Positions 36,213 to 44,526 of a DNA stretch of 64,000 nucleotides are shown in pieces; the first letter of the stretch is position 1, and every line of letters begins with the position of its first letter. Below the pieces are notes generated by a model. That model had not been told where the DNA came from. It made no database searches and saw only the letters and a list, made by a program, of their open reading frames with translations. This stretch comes from Brevibacillus laterosporus (GTDB taxonomy: Bacteria > Bacillota > Bacilli > Brevibacillales > Brevibacillaceae): NCBI GenBank assembly GCA_007833815.1, contig CP033464.1, forward strand, positions 2,427,501-2,491,500. Direction: 5' to 3'. The translations under genes were made by a program, and so were the position numbers.

Positions 36213-36299
36213 TGTTTTCTAACAATTATTTTTCCTGACTTGCCCTGTACGGATTCTTTTTATATAGCAGGTCAAAAAACAAAAAAAGGAGAGACTCAC

Positions 36300-37565
36300 A
36301 TGGCGAAAATCCAAATTCCACGTGGTACACAAGACATTATGCCGGGTACGGTGGAGCTTTGGCAGCACATCGAAGGGAAGATGCGCGACCTTTGCACACG
36401 CTACAACTACCAAGAAATCCGCACGCCAATTTTTGAGCAGACAGAATTGTTCAGACGAGGCGTAGGTGAGACTACGGATGTAGTTGAAAAAGAGATGTAC
36501 AGCGTTGAATCCCGTGGAGAAGGAGATTTCACCTTACGCCCGGAAGGAACGGCAGGAGTGGTACGTTCTTACGTGGAGAAAAAGCTGTATGGTGTACCTA
36601 ATCAACCTACTAAGCTGTACTATTTAGGACCAATGTTCCGTCATGAACGTCCACAGGCTGGTCGTTTCCGCCAGTTTGTTCAGTTCGGTGTTGAAGCAAT
36701 CGGTTCAGCTGATCCAGCAATTGATGCTGAAGTAATTGCTGTAGCGATGCGCATCTATCAAGAATTAGGACTTACGGGTTTGTCCGTAGAGATAAACAGC
36801 GTAGGGACTCTGGAAGATCGTGCTCGTCACCGCGGGGCATTACTTGACGTGTTAAATAGTGTACGCGATGAGCTTTGCGAGGATTGTCAATCTCGGATTG
36901 ATCGCAATCCCTTGCGCGTTCTGGATTGCAAAAATAAAAAATGTCAAACCCTTACGAAAGATGCCCCTTCCTTGTTAGATTATCTTAGCGATGAATCCAA
37001 ACAGCATTTTGAGGAGGTGCAAGCTTACCTTACAGCGATTAACATTCCGTTCCACATTAATCCGCGTATGGTGCGTGGTCTGGATTACTACACGCAGACT
37101 GCTTTTGAAATTAAAATGGCAGAGATCGGTGCGGTTGAAACATTGTGCGGCGGTGGTCGTTATAATGGTCTGGTTGCAGAAATTGGTGGCGAGGATATGC
37201 CGGGCATTGGTTTTGCGATGAGTATTGAACGCTTGTTAATGGCATTAGAAACGCAAAATATACAATTGCCAATCGAAACAGGACTAGATGCCTATATTGT
37301 TATGCAATCCGAAACAGCGAAAACAAAAGCATTCCAATTGCTAGATGACCTGCGCAACAAAGGTGTCAAAGCGGAGATGGATTACTTGGGCCGTAAAATG
37401 AAAGGTCAATTAAAAGCTGCTGATCGTGTAGAAGCGAAGTTTGCCGCGATCATTGGTGAATCAGAATTGGAAAAAGGCGTGGTCATGGTCAAAGAGCTAG
37501 CGACTGGTGATCAGCAAGAAGTAAGTTTTGCAGAATTAGGCGAATGGCTGTTGGCTAAACGCTAA
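36300..37565 (+). CDS. hisS: histidyl-tRNA synthetase
   Basis: 421 residues from the ATG at 36300 (AAGGAGAG upstream); an upstream in-frame extension to 36183 would start inside the T-box terminator. IQIPRGTQDIMPG, the class II motif 2 region (FRHERPQAGRFRQFVQFGVEAIG) and the histidine-specific VRGLDYYTQTAFEI and LCGGGRYNGL blocks are intact, as is the C-terminal anticodon domain. First gene of the T-box operon, 58 bases before aspS. Confidence 0.97.
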   Translation: MAKIQIPRGTQDIMPGTVELWQHIEGKMRDLCTRYNYQEIRTPIFEQTELFRRGVGETTDVVEKEMYSVESRGEGDFTLRPEGTAGVVRSYVEKKLYGVPNQPTKLYYLGPMFRHERPQAGRFRQFVQFGVEAIGSADPAIDAEVIAVAMRIYQELGLTGLSVEINSVGTLEDRARHRGALLDVLNSVRDELCEDCQSRIDRNPLRVLDCKNKKCQTLTKDAPSLLDYLSDESKQHFEEVQAYLTAINIPFHINPRMVRGLDYYTQTAFEIKMAEIGAVETLCGGGRYNGLVAEIGGEDMPGIGFAMSIERLLMALETQNIQLPIETGLDAYIVMQSETAKTKAFQLLDDLRNKGVKAEMDYLGRKMKGQLKAADRVEAKFAAIIGESELEKGVVMVKELATGDQQEVSFAELGEWLLAKR

Positions 37566-37623
37566 GGATAGAGAGCAAGTACAAACAGATCGAACAGCAT
37601 AAATAAAATTGGAGGGACCATCT

Positions 37624-39420
37624 ATGAAATTTGATGTGCGCAGTGTCTATTGTGGCGAAGTTACCAAAGAACATGTAGAACAAGAGATTATTTTAAATGG
37701 TTGGGTTCAAAAACGTCGTGACCTTGGTGGAGTTATCTTTATCGATTTGCGTGACCGTACAGGAATTTGCCAGGTTGTATTTAACCCAGAAGTAAATAAA
37801 GAGGCATGGGAAAAAGCTGATCGCGTGCGTAGTGAGTACGTACTATCTGTAAAAGGTAAATTGGTACATCGTGGACCAGAAGCAGTTAACCCGAAAATCA
37901 AAACAGGTGAATATGAAATGCTAGCAACGGAGATCACCATCTTAAACGATGCAAAAACCCCTCCGTTCTTGATTGAAGACGAAATTGATGTAGACGAACA
38001 GATTCGTCTAAAATATCGCTATCTTGATCTTCGTCGTCCAGAGATGCAAAAAGCATTCTACTTGCGTTCAAAAGCGACAAAAGCGTTCCGTGATTTCTTG
38101 GATCAAAAAGGGTTCCTAGATATTGAAACGCCAATGCTTACGAAAAGTACTCCAGAGGGAGCGCGTGATTATCTTGTACCATCCCGTGTACACCCAGGTG
38201 AATTCTATGCATTGCCACAATCCCCGCAGATTTTTAAACAGCTGCTAATGGTTTCTGGATTCGAGCGTTACTATCAAATTGTGCGTTGTTTCCGTGACGA
38301 AGACTTACGTGCTGACCGTCAGCCAGAATTCACGCAAATCGACATTGAGACTTCCTTCTTGCCAATGGAAGAGTTGTTGCCAATGATGGAAGAAATGGTT
38401 CAGCATGTATTTAAACAAACGGTTGGTACAGATGTAGGGACATCATTCCCACGTGTAACGTATGCAGAGGCGATGGATCGCTATGGTTCCGACAAGCCGG
38501 ACGTTCGTTTTGGTATGGAATTGACCAACGTATCTGATCTTGTAAAAGAAAGTGGCTTTAAAGTATTTGCAAGTACAGTAGAGACTGGCGGACAAGTAAA
38601 AGCTATTAATGCAAAAGGTTGCGGTCACTATTCACGTAAAGATGTTGACGATCTAGGTAAATTCGCTTCACGTTATGGAGCTAAAGGTCTTGCATGGATT
38701 GCATTTAAAGATGGCGAAGTAAAAGGGCCAATCGCTAAGTTCTTCTCTGAAGAAGAAGTAGCAGCAATTAAAGAACGCTTGCAGGTAGAGGAAGGCGATC
38801 TATTGTTGTTCGTAGCTGACAAACCAAAAGTAGTAGCAGATTCTCTAGGTGCGCTACGTAGCAAGCTAGGTGCTGAATTAGGCCTAATCGATCAAAGTAA
38901 ATATGCCTTCTTATGGGTAGTCGATTTCCCATTAGTAGAGTGGGATGAGGAAGCAAAACGTTATGTAGCTCTACATCACCCGTTCACTCGTCCAAAAGAC
39001 GAAGACCTTCATTTGTTTGAAACAGATCCAGGTGCTATTCGCGCTCAAGCATATGACTTGGTTCTAAACGGTTATGAATTAGGTGGCGGGTCTATGCGTA
39101 TCTACAAACGCGATGTACAAGAGAAAATGTTCACGGCGCTTGGTTTTAGTCAAGAAGAAGCGAAAGAGCAATTTGGCTTCTTGATGGATGCTTTTGAATA
39201 TGGCACACCTCCACACGGCGGTATCGCTCTAGGTTTAGACCGTTTGGTGATGTTGCTTGCTGGACGGACGAATTTGCGCGAAGTAATTGCTTTCCCGAAA
39301 ACAGCGAGCGCAAGTGACCTAATGGTTAATGCTCCAAGTGAAGTAGACGAGAACCAGTTAAAGCAGTTGTTTATTGCTACCATTGAAGAAGAGAAAAAAG
39401 AAGAAGTAGAGAGCAAGTAA
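37624..39420 (+). CDS. aspS: aspartyl-tRNA synthetase
   Basis: 598 residues from the ATG at 37624 (GGAGGGACC upstream). OB-fold anticodon-binding domain (~1-110, [22 protein letters not shown]), class II catalytic core with [13 protein letters not shown] and [11 protein letters not shown], the bacterial GAD insertion (~290-420), and motif 3 [13 protein letters not shown]. The specificity (discriminating or dual Asp/Asn) cannot be settled from sequence alone. Second gene of the operon; terminator follows. Confidence 0.97.
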   Translation: MKFDVRSVYCGEVTKEHVEQEIILNGWVQKRRDLGGVIFIDLRDRTGICQVVFNPEVNKEAWEKADRVRSEYVLSVKGKLVHRGPEAVNPKIKTGEYEMLATEITILNDAKTPPFLIEDEIDVDEQIRLKYRYLDLRRPEMQKAFYLRSKATKAFRDFLDQKGFLDIETPMLTKSTPEGARDYLVPSRVHPGEFYALPQSPQIFKQLLMVSGFERYYQIVRCFRDEDLRADRQPEFTQIDIETSFLPMEELLPMMEEMVQHVFKQTVGTDVGTSFPRVTYAEAMDRYGSDKPDVRFGMELTNVSDLVKESGFKVFASTVETGGQVKAINAKGCGHYSRKDVDDLGKFASRYGAKGLAWIAFKDGEVKGPIAKFFSEEEVAAIKERLQVEEGDLLLFVADKPKVVADSLGALRSKLGAELGLIDQSKYAFLWVVDFPLVEWDEEAKRYVALHHPFTRPKDEDLHLFETDPGAIRAQAYDLVLNGYELGGGSMRIYKRDVQEKMFTALGFSQEEAKEQFGFLMDAFEYGTPPHGGIALGLDRLVMLLAGRTNLREVIAFPKTASASDLMVNAPSEVDENQLKQLFIATIEEEKKEEVESK

Positions 39421-39436
39421 GTTTACGTGTACAATG

Positions 39437-39477
39437 GGTCCAACCAAGGCAAAGCGCCTCTTGGTTGGACCTGTTTT
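39437..39477 (+). terminator. terminator after hisS-aspS
   Basis: GGTCCAACCAAG and CTTGGTTGGACC, a perfect 12-bp stem, with an 11-base loop and TGTTTTGTTTG tail. The remaining ~250 bases to tcdA hold only a possible TATAAT near 39646 and no gene. Confidence 0.9.
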
Positions 39478-39730
39478 GTTTGCCTTGTCGGGTTCAATAT
39501 GATAGCATATGCCTCATTACAAACTACTTAGAGTCCTAGTGAAATAATAGGAATTGAATATAAGCCTATTCGTGGGTATAATCGGAATGTCACCATTTTT
39601 ATGATCGTATAAAAAGTATAAATCTGAGAAGATTACTAGGTCATATAATAAGGACATAAACAAAACTGTAACTATGGATGGAATGTTACTTATCAAAAAA
39701 TAGATGAATGTAAGAAAGGTTGTTAGTGAA

Positions 39731-40486
39731 ATGTTGCATCAATTCTCGCGTTGTGAACTGGCATTTGGTCCAGAAGGCTTGGAGAAAATGAGAAACAGTA
39801 CCGTTGCTGTACTTGGTGTAGGCGGCGTAGGTTCTTTTACAGTAGAAGCTCTAGCACGTACTGGTGTAGGAAAGTTGATCTTGATTGATAAAGATGATGT
39901 TGATATCACAAACATTAATAGACAGATTCATGCTACTTTACACACGGTCGGACAGCAAAAAACCGAACTAATGAAAGAGCGTATCCACTCCATTAATCCA
40001 GAGTGCGAAGTTGTGACACTCCAGATGTTCTATGACGAGGAAACAGCTCCTCGTTTGTTCGAGCACAAGATAGATTACATTGTGGATGCTATGGATACAG
40101 TGTCTGCTAAAATTCACGTCATTCTAGAAGCAAAGAAACGCAACATCCCGATCATCGCGAGCATGGGGGCAGCTAACAAGATGGACCCGACTCGTTTTCA
40201 AGTGGAGGATATCTCTAAAACCAGCTATGACCCTATTGCAAAAGTAATTCGTCGTGAGCTAAAGAAGCATCGCATTTATAAAGGTGTCAAAGTAGTATAT
40301 TCCAAAGAGATTCCTGTAACAATTCGTGCGGATGTACGAGAACAAATTGTTCAAAATCCAGATTCTCCTATTAGAAAAGTGAAGCAACCACCAGCAAGCA
40401 ACGCATTTGTGCCATCTGTGGCAGGATTGATTTTAGCTAGTGTGGTTGTGCAAGATTTGGTTGGTTGGGTACCAAAAAAAGGCTAA
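39731..40486 (+). CDS. tcdA: tRNA threonylcarbamoyladenosine dehydratase TcdA (YrvM-like)
   Basis: 251 residues from the ATG at 39731; relatives begin MLHQFSR, and the in-frame ATG at 39704 would add nine unsupported residues. E1/ThiF-type nucleotide-binding core: VAVLGVGGVGSFTVEALARTG (~residues 26-46), LIDKDDVDITNINRQ, then the SMGAANKMDPTRF and SNAFVPSVAGL blocks diagnostic of TcdA/CsdL. It converts t6A37 to the cyclic ct6A in ANN-decoding tRNAs. Position between aspS and rarA is as in B. subtilis. Confidence 0.93.
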   Translation: MLHQFSRCELAFGPEGLEKMRNSTVAVLGVGGVGSFTVEALARTGVGKLILIDKDDVDITNINRQIHATLHTVGQQKTELMKERIHSINPECEVVTLQMFYDEETAPRLFEHKIDYIVDAMDTVSAKIHVILEAKKRNIPIIASMGAANKMDPTRFQVEDISKTSYDPIAKVIRRELKKHRIYKGVKVVYSKEIPVTIRADVREQIVQNPDSPIRKVKQPPASNAFVPSVAGLILASVVVQDLVGWVPKKG

Positions 40487-40534
40487 AATAGGTTTTAATT
40501 TATAGTAGTAATTATTTTGAATTGATGGAATGGA

Positions 40535-40565
40535 TAGCGCAGAGGCCTAAAGGCTTTTCTGCGCT
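40535..40565 (+). terminator. hairpin after tcdA
   Basis: TAGCGCAGA and TCTGCGCTA, a 9-bp stem, with an inner GGCC/GGCTTT pairing; the tail CTTTCTTTACGG is only moderately T-rich. Confidence 0.6.
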
Positions 40566-40596
40566 ACTTTCTTTACGGAAAGGAAGTCTAAGTAGA

Positions 40597-40695
40597 ATGG
40601 CTACGATCAATTGTGATCTATACACAATGTGTATGATTTGGGATCATGACAAAGTTCTATTGGTAAATCGTCCAAGCAGTATCTTGCTTTTCTAA
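40597..40695 (+). pseudogene. truncated N-terminus of a NUDIX hydrolase
   Basis: An ATG with AAAGGAAG upstream opens a 32-codon frame containing CMIWDHDKVLLVNRPSS, which reads like the first strand of YtkD/8-oxo-dGTPase-type NUDIX proteins, where a GFPGYIAPGGKVE-like segment should follow. Here a TAA at 40693 cuts it off and no Nudix box is found in the remaining bases before rarA. I take it as a gene remnant. Confidence 0.5.
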
Positions 40696-40793
40696 GTATG
40701 ATGAACAGGGTATGATTACATCTATGGCTATGGTAACAAAAGACAGATTATAGATGCAAATAGGTAAAGAAGCCTAGTTGGGGGATGACAAGG

Positions 40794-42110
40794 ATGGATT
40801 TATTTTCTTTCGCCCATGAGCAGGAAGATTCAAAAGGGCGTACTAAGCCGCTTGCGGCACGAATGAGACCAAAGAACCTAGATGAGGTTGTTGGGCAACA
40901 ACATATATTAGCCAAAGGCTCTTTGCTTCGTAGAGCTATAGAAGCGGATCAAATCTCCTCTCTAATTTTCTACGGACCTCCGGGCACGGGAAAAACCACA
41001 TTAGCAAAAGTAATAGCACGTACAACCAAATCGCATTTCAGTGAGCTAAATGCGGTCACCGCAGGGGTAGCTGACATTCGCCGGATCGTAGAAGAAGCGA
41101 AAGATCGGTTGGTCATGAATAGCCAACGCACGACGTTGTTTATAGACGAGATTCATCGTTTTAATAAATCTCAACAGGATGCACTCCTGCCTTATGTAGA
41201 AGAGGGTACGGTCATTTTGATTGGTGCCACAACGGAGAATCCCTTTTTTGAAGTAAATGCAGCCTTGCTGTCACGTTCACAAATTTTTTCCTTACAATCC
41301 CTGACAAATGAGGATTTAGGGCAAGTTATTGACAGAGCCTTAGCCGATGAGCTGGATGGACTAGGAGAATTACGAGTTCAAATCAAACCAGAAGCGAGAG
41401 AGCATTTGATTCACTATGCAGAAGGGGACGCTCGTCGGTTATTAAATGCACTAGAATTAGCTGCAACGACGACACCATTAAATGAAACAGGAGAGATCGT
41501 CATTACGCTGGACGTGGCAGTTGAATCAATCCAGCGTAGAGCTGTTCGCTACGATAAAAGTGGAGATAATCATTACGACACCATCTCTGCATTTATCAAG
41601 TCCATTCGAGGCTCTGATCCAGATGGCGCTTTGTACTGGCTCGCTCGGATGATTGATGCAGGTGAAGACCCACGATTTATAGCGCGTCGCTTAATTATCT
41701 CTGCCTCAGAGGATATCGGTAATGCTGATCCGCAAGCACTCTCGGTTGCTGTATCTTGCTTTCAAGCCTTAGAATTAATAGGCATGCCAGAGGGACGCAT
41801 TTCCTTAGGGCAAGCCACCACGTATCTTGCGACCGCTCCGAAAAGTAACGCTGCTTATATGGGTATTAATCAGGCATTAACTTATGTGCAAAAAGAAGGA
41901 CATAAGCCCGTGCCTGTCCACCTGCGTGATCGACATTATAAAGGGGCTGCTACATTAGGTCACGGAGAGGGCTACTTATATCCGCATGATTACCCCGAAG
42001 GCTATGTGAAACAGCGATATTTACCAGAAGGTGTGGAGGAGCGGTTTTATCATCCTAAGCAGATCGGGTATGAATCAGAAATTCAAAAACGCCAAGCATC
42101 TCGTAGCTAA
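40794..42110 (+). CDS. rarA: replication-associated recombination protein A (AAA+ ATPase)
   Basis: 438 residues from the ATG at 40794, which has GGGGG ten bases upstream; an ATG at 40785 abuts that site. LAARMRPKNLDEVVGQQHIL, Walker A FYGPPGTGKTTLAK (~residues 61-74), Walker [12 protein letters not shown] and sensor GATTENPFFEVN identify the RarA/MgsA/WRNIP1 family; the C-terminal part matches the SSB-interacting tetramerisation domain (YKGAATLGHGEGYLYPHDYP). It acts at stalled forks. Monocistronic. Confidence 0.95.
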   Translation: MDLFSFAHEQEDSKGRTKPLAARMRPKNLDEVVGQQHILAKGSLLRRAIEADQISSLIFYGPPGTGKTTLAKVIARTTKSHFSELNAVTAGVADIRRIVEEAKDRLVMNSQRTTLFIDEIHRFNKSQQDALLPYVEEGTVILIGATTENPFFEVNAALLSRSQIFSLQSLTNEDLGQVIDRALADELDGLGELRVQIKPEAREHLIHYAEGDARRLLNALELAATTTPLNETGEIVITLDVAVESIQRRAVRYDKSGDNHYDTISAFIKSIRGSDPDGALYWLARMIDAGEDPRFIARRLIISASEDIGNADPQALSVAVSCFQALELIGMPEGRISLGQATTYLATAPKSNAAYMGINQALTYVQKEGHKPVPVHLRDRHYKGAATLGHGEGYLYPHDYPEGYVKQRYLPEGVEERFYHPKQIGYESEIQKRQASRS

Positions 42111-42215
42111 CCCCTATTATTCCGATCCCTTTACATTCTTTTAGGAAAAGTTTATATTTATTTTTAACAGAGACAACTAGAGCGTACTGGTTATTTTTCT
42201 TGTTTGTTATTGGAT

Positions 42216-42254
42216 AAAAAAGAACTTCGACCCTCTGATAAGAGGGGTCGAAGT
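42216..42254 (-). terminator. terminator serving the minus-strand 57-residue gene
   Basis: ACTTCGACCCCTCT and AGAGGGTCGAAGT pair on the minus strand and are followed by TCTTTTTT. On the plus strand there is no T run, so it belongs to the minus-strand gene at 42379-42552. Confidence 0.75.
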
Positions 42255-42378
42255 AATGGCATGCGAGAAGGTAAGTAACGAATAATTTTTCCATAAGAAA
42301 ATACAAGAAGAGAACTGACGGGAAAGTACAAAGCTTGGTAAAGCAAAGAGAAAGACGACCGATTCATTAGTGTGGCTT

Positions 42379-42552
42379 TTACGTCCGTACATTTCCGCCC
42401 GGTTTATTCGGTAAATCTCCGTTCTCATTCGGTTGCTTGCTGTTTTCGTTTGCACCATATCTTGCTTTGTGAGCAAAGGTTCCTGCTGGTACTTCGTAAA
42501 GAACGTCAGATGGATGATTTCGGCCACGTTCGGAACGCTTGTTGGTTGCCAT
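42379..42552 (-). CDS. small hydrophilic 57-residue protein
   Basis: An ATG at 42552 with the excellent ribosome site GGGAGGTGAGC six bases upstream opens a 57-codon frame beginning MATNKRSERGRNHPSDVLYE and ending NKPGGNVRT. It is Asn/Gly/Arg-rich with no Cys, Trp or membrane segment, the composition seen in small acid-soluble or coat-associated spore proteins, but I do not recognise a family. It lies divergently to cymR and has its own downstream terminator. A longer overlapping frame at 42207-42527 runs through that terminator and is not real. Confidence 0.7.
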   Translation of the reverse strand: MATNKRSERGRNHPSDVLYEVPAGTFAHKARYGANENSKQPNENGDLPNKPGGNVRT

Positions 42553-42601
42553 GTAAGCTCACCTCCCTGACGATATTTTGACCAAAAGCAAGAGACTCAT
42601 G

Positions 42602-42610
42602 TGCTACAAT
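42602..42610 (+). promoter_or_regulatory. extended -10 promoter of cymR
   Basis: TGCTACAAT is an extended -10 element (TGn-TACAAT) about 55 bases before the cymR start. A TTGACC lies upstream at 42578 but with a 21-base spacer, too long to be an ideal -35. Confidence 0.4.
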
Positions 42611-42665
42611 ATCAGGGAAGTTTGTCAAAAGACGTACAGTGAAACATAGAGGAGAGTTGTTAACG

Positions 42666-43085
42666 TTGAAAATTTCGACTAAAGGACGCTACGGCTTAAC
42701 CATTATGATGGAGCTTGCCACCCGTCATGGGGACGGTCCTATTTCATTGAAAAGTATTGCTCAACGACATGAGTTGTCTGAGCATTATTTAGAGCAGTTA
42801 ATTGCTCCACTTCGTAATGCAGGGTTGGTAAAAAGCATACGTGGGGCTTATGGTGGCTATGTGCTATCCAAATCGCCTGACGATATTACCTCGGGAGATA
42901 TTCTGCGTGTGCTAGAAGGACCAATTAGTCCTGTGGAATTTGCGGAAGAAGAGGATCCTGCCAAACGTTATTTATGGTTGCGTATTCGCGATAGTATTAC
43001 TTCTGTAATTGACTCCACTACGTTGCGAGACCTCATCAACTATCAAGATGACGGGCGCACTGATAATTATATGTTCTACATTTAA
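42666..43085 (+). CDS. cymR: CymR, Rrf2-family repressor of cysteine metabolism
   Basis: 139 residues from the TTG at 42666, preceded by AGGAGAG; the product starts MKISTKGRYGLTIMMELA as in B. subtilis CymR, to which it is closely similar through LSEHYLEQLIAPLRNAGLVKSIRGAYGGYVLSK (winged helix) and the C-terminal YMFYI. It lacks the three clustered cysteines of the Fe-S-binding IscR. CymR represses cysteine uptake and synthesis genes in partnership with CysK. The cysteine desulfurase follows after 32 bases, a natural partner. Confidence 0.95.
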   Translation: MKISTKGRYGLTIMMELATRHGDGPISLKSIAQRHELSEHYLEQLIAPLRNAGLVKSIRGAYGGYVLSKSPDDITSGDILRVLEGPISPVEFAEEEDPAKRYLWLRIRDSITSVIDSTTLRDLINYQDDGRTDNYMFYI

Positions 43086-43117
43086 GTTTGTTAGATTACA
43101 AAGTAGGGGATTAGAAC

Positions 43118-44260
43118 ATGAACTCATATGTATATTTGGATAATGCAGCAACGACCCCTGTTCATCCACAAGTGGTATTGGCCATGCAGCCTTATTTCGC
43201 GGAGATTTATGGAAACCCATCCAGCATTCATGGGTTTGGTCGTGAAGCACGAAAAGCAATGGAAAAAGCACGGGAAACGATTGCAGATTTTCTAGGAGCT
43301 GACCCCGGACAAATTATTTTTACTAGTGGCGGTACAGAAGCAGATAATATGGCGTTGATCGGTGGAGCGCTTGCCAATGAACAAAAGGGCAAGCATATCA
43401 TTACAACCCAAATCGAGCATCATGCGGTATTACATGCTTGTGAGCATCTGGAACGAATGGGGTTTGAAGTGACCTATTTACCGGTGGATGAAACGGGTAT
43501 GGTCAGCCTAGATGATGTAAAAGAAGCTATTCGTCCTGATACCATTTTAGTCTCCATTATGTATGGGAACAATGAGGTAGGAACAATACAGCCTATCCAA
43601 GAGATCGGTAGCTTTTTGCAGGAACAAGGTATTTTGTTCCACTCAGATTGTGTACAAGCTTTTGGATTATTGCGCATCAAGGCAAACGAGCTGCCAGTAG
43701 ATTTGATTTCTCTATCTGCCCATAAAATCAATGGACCAAAAGGGATTGGGGTCTTGTGTATGGGACGTAAAATTACAATTACTCCATACTTACACGGGGG
43801 GGCACAAGAGCGTAAGCGACGTGCCGGTACAGAAAATCTAGCTGGAATTGTTGGATTTGCTCAGGCAATCGAACTCATGCGCTCTGACCGTGAAGAACGT
43901 CGTAAAAAATATCTGGATATGCGCGAAGCAATGTTACATGTATTTAGCGAATCGGGTATTGCATTTGAAGTAAATGGTCATGACGAGCAATTTTTGCCTC
44001 ATATCCTAAATGTCAGTTTTCTGGATATAAATACAGAGACGATGTTGTTTAATTTAGATTTGGCAGGTATTGCAGCTGCTAGTGGTTCTGCATGTACATC
44101 AGGGTCATTGGAAGTTTCTCATGTGCTGACAGCTATGCATTTGTCCAAAGAGCGCTCAGATACAGCGATCCGTTTTAGTTTTGGCATGACCAACACAAAA
44201 GAAGAAGTTACAACAGCAGCTCAAAAGATCGTGCAGATTGTAAAACGTTTGGTGAAATAA
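43118..44260 (+). CDS. cysteine desulfurase (IscS/NifS family, YrvO-like)
   Basis: 380 residues. MNSYVYLDNAATTPVHPQV start, PLP lysine in SLSAHKINGPKGIGVL (~residue 205) and the active-site Cys in SGSACTSGSLEVSH (~residue 327). It releases sulfur from cysteine as a persulfide. In B. subtilis this gene (yrvO) is followed by trmU/mnmA and supplies sulfur for s2U34 of tRNA; trmU is not present here. Expression together with cymR fits sulfur homeostasis. Confidence 0.94.
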   Translation: MNSYVYLDNAATTPVHPQVVLAMQPYFAEIYGNPSSIHGFGREARKAMEKARETIADFLGADPGQIIFTSGGTEADNMALIGGALANEQKGKHIITTQIEHHAVLHACEHLERMGFEVTYLPVDETGMVSLDDVKEAIRPDTILVSIMYGNNEVGTIQPIQEIGSFLQEQGILFHSDCVQAFGLLRIKANELPVDLISLSAHKINGPKGIGVLCMGRKITITPYLHGGAQERKRRAGTENLAGIVGFAQAIELMRSDREERRKKYLDMREAMLHVFSESGIAFEVNGHDEQFLPHILNVSFLDINTETMLFNLDLAGIAAASGSACTSGSLEVSHVLTAMHLSKERSDTAIRFSFGMTNTKEEVTTAAQKIVQIVKRLVK

Positions 44261-44279
44261 GGAATAAATGAATAAGCTG

Positions 44280-44342
44280 TTTGACATTAGCGTAGCTAGT
44301 TGTGAAAGGTTTGGAACGCTTGTTCGAATCAAGTTGTCAAAA
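44280..44342 (+). other. tRNA-like fold (acceptor stem plus T arm), possibly a tRNA relic
   Basis: TTTGACA (44280-44286) pairs over 7 bp with TGTCAAA (44335-44341). Immediately before the latter is a T-arm-like hairpin GCTTG-TTCGAAT-CAAGT (44318-44334) with the standard 5-bp stem, 7-base loop and GTTCGAATC core, and zero spacing as in real tRNAs. The 31 bases between contain TAGCTAGTTG, reminiscent of a D arm, but there is no credible anticodon arm, and the end is ACCC rather than NCCA. Total length 62 is too short for a functional tRNA. Could be a decayed tRNA or coincidence. Confidence 0.3.
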
Positions 44343-44376
44343 CCCTTTTAATCAAAGTACAATAAAGCAACACACA

Positions 44377-44409
44377 TCCACTATCACATCGGATAGTGGA
44401 ATTTTTTTT
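44377..44409 (+). terminator. terminator after the cysteine desulfurase
   Basis: TCCACTATC-ACATC-GGATAGTGGA stem followed by eight T. It closes the cymR operon and the tRNA-like segment. Confidence 0.9.
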
Positions 44410-44526
44410 ACGATGATGTTAACTAGCAGGAAATAATTCTTATCTGTAAAAATGTACAACTTCTTTGCTGGCTCCAGAAGCTTTGGCAAAGTTTAAGTTT
44501 TCTACTAGAAAAGGAGGCGTACTACC

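Noticed and set aside
36183-36299. 39-residue N-terminal extension of hisS
   Set aside because: It would begin inside the T-box terminator; the ATG at 36300 has a good ribosome site.
42207-42527. 106-codon minus-strand ORF
   Set aside because: It runs through a terminator and overlaps in another frame the 57-codon gene that has the strong ribosome site.
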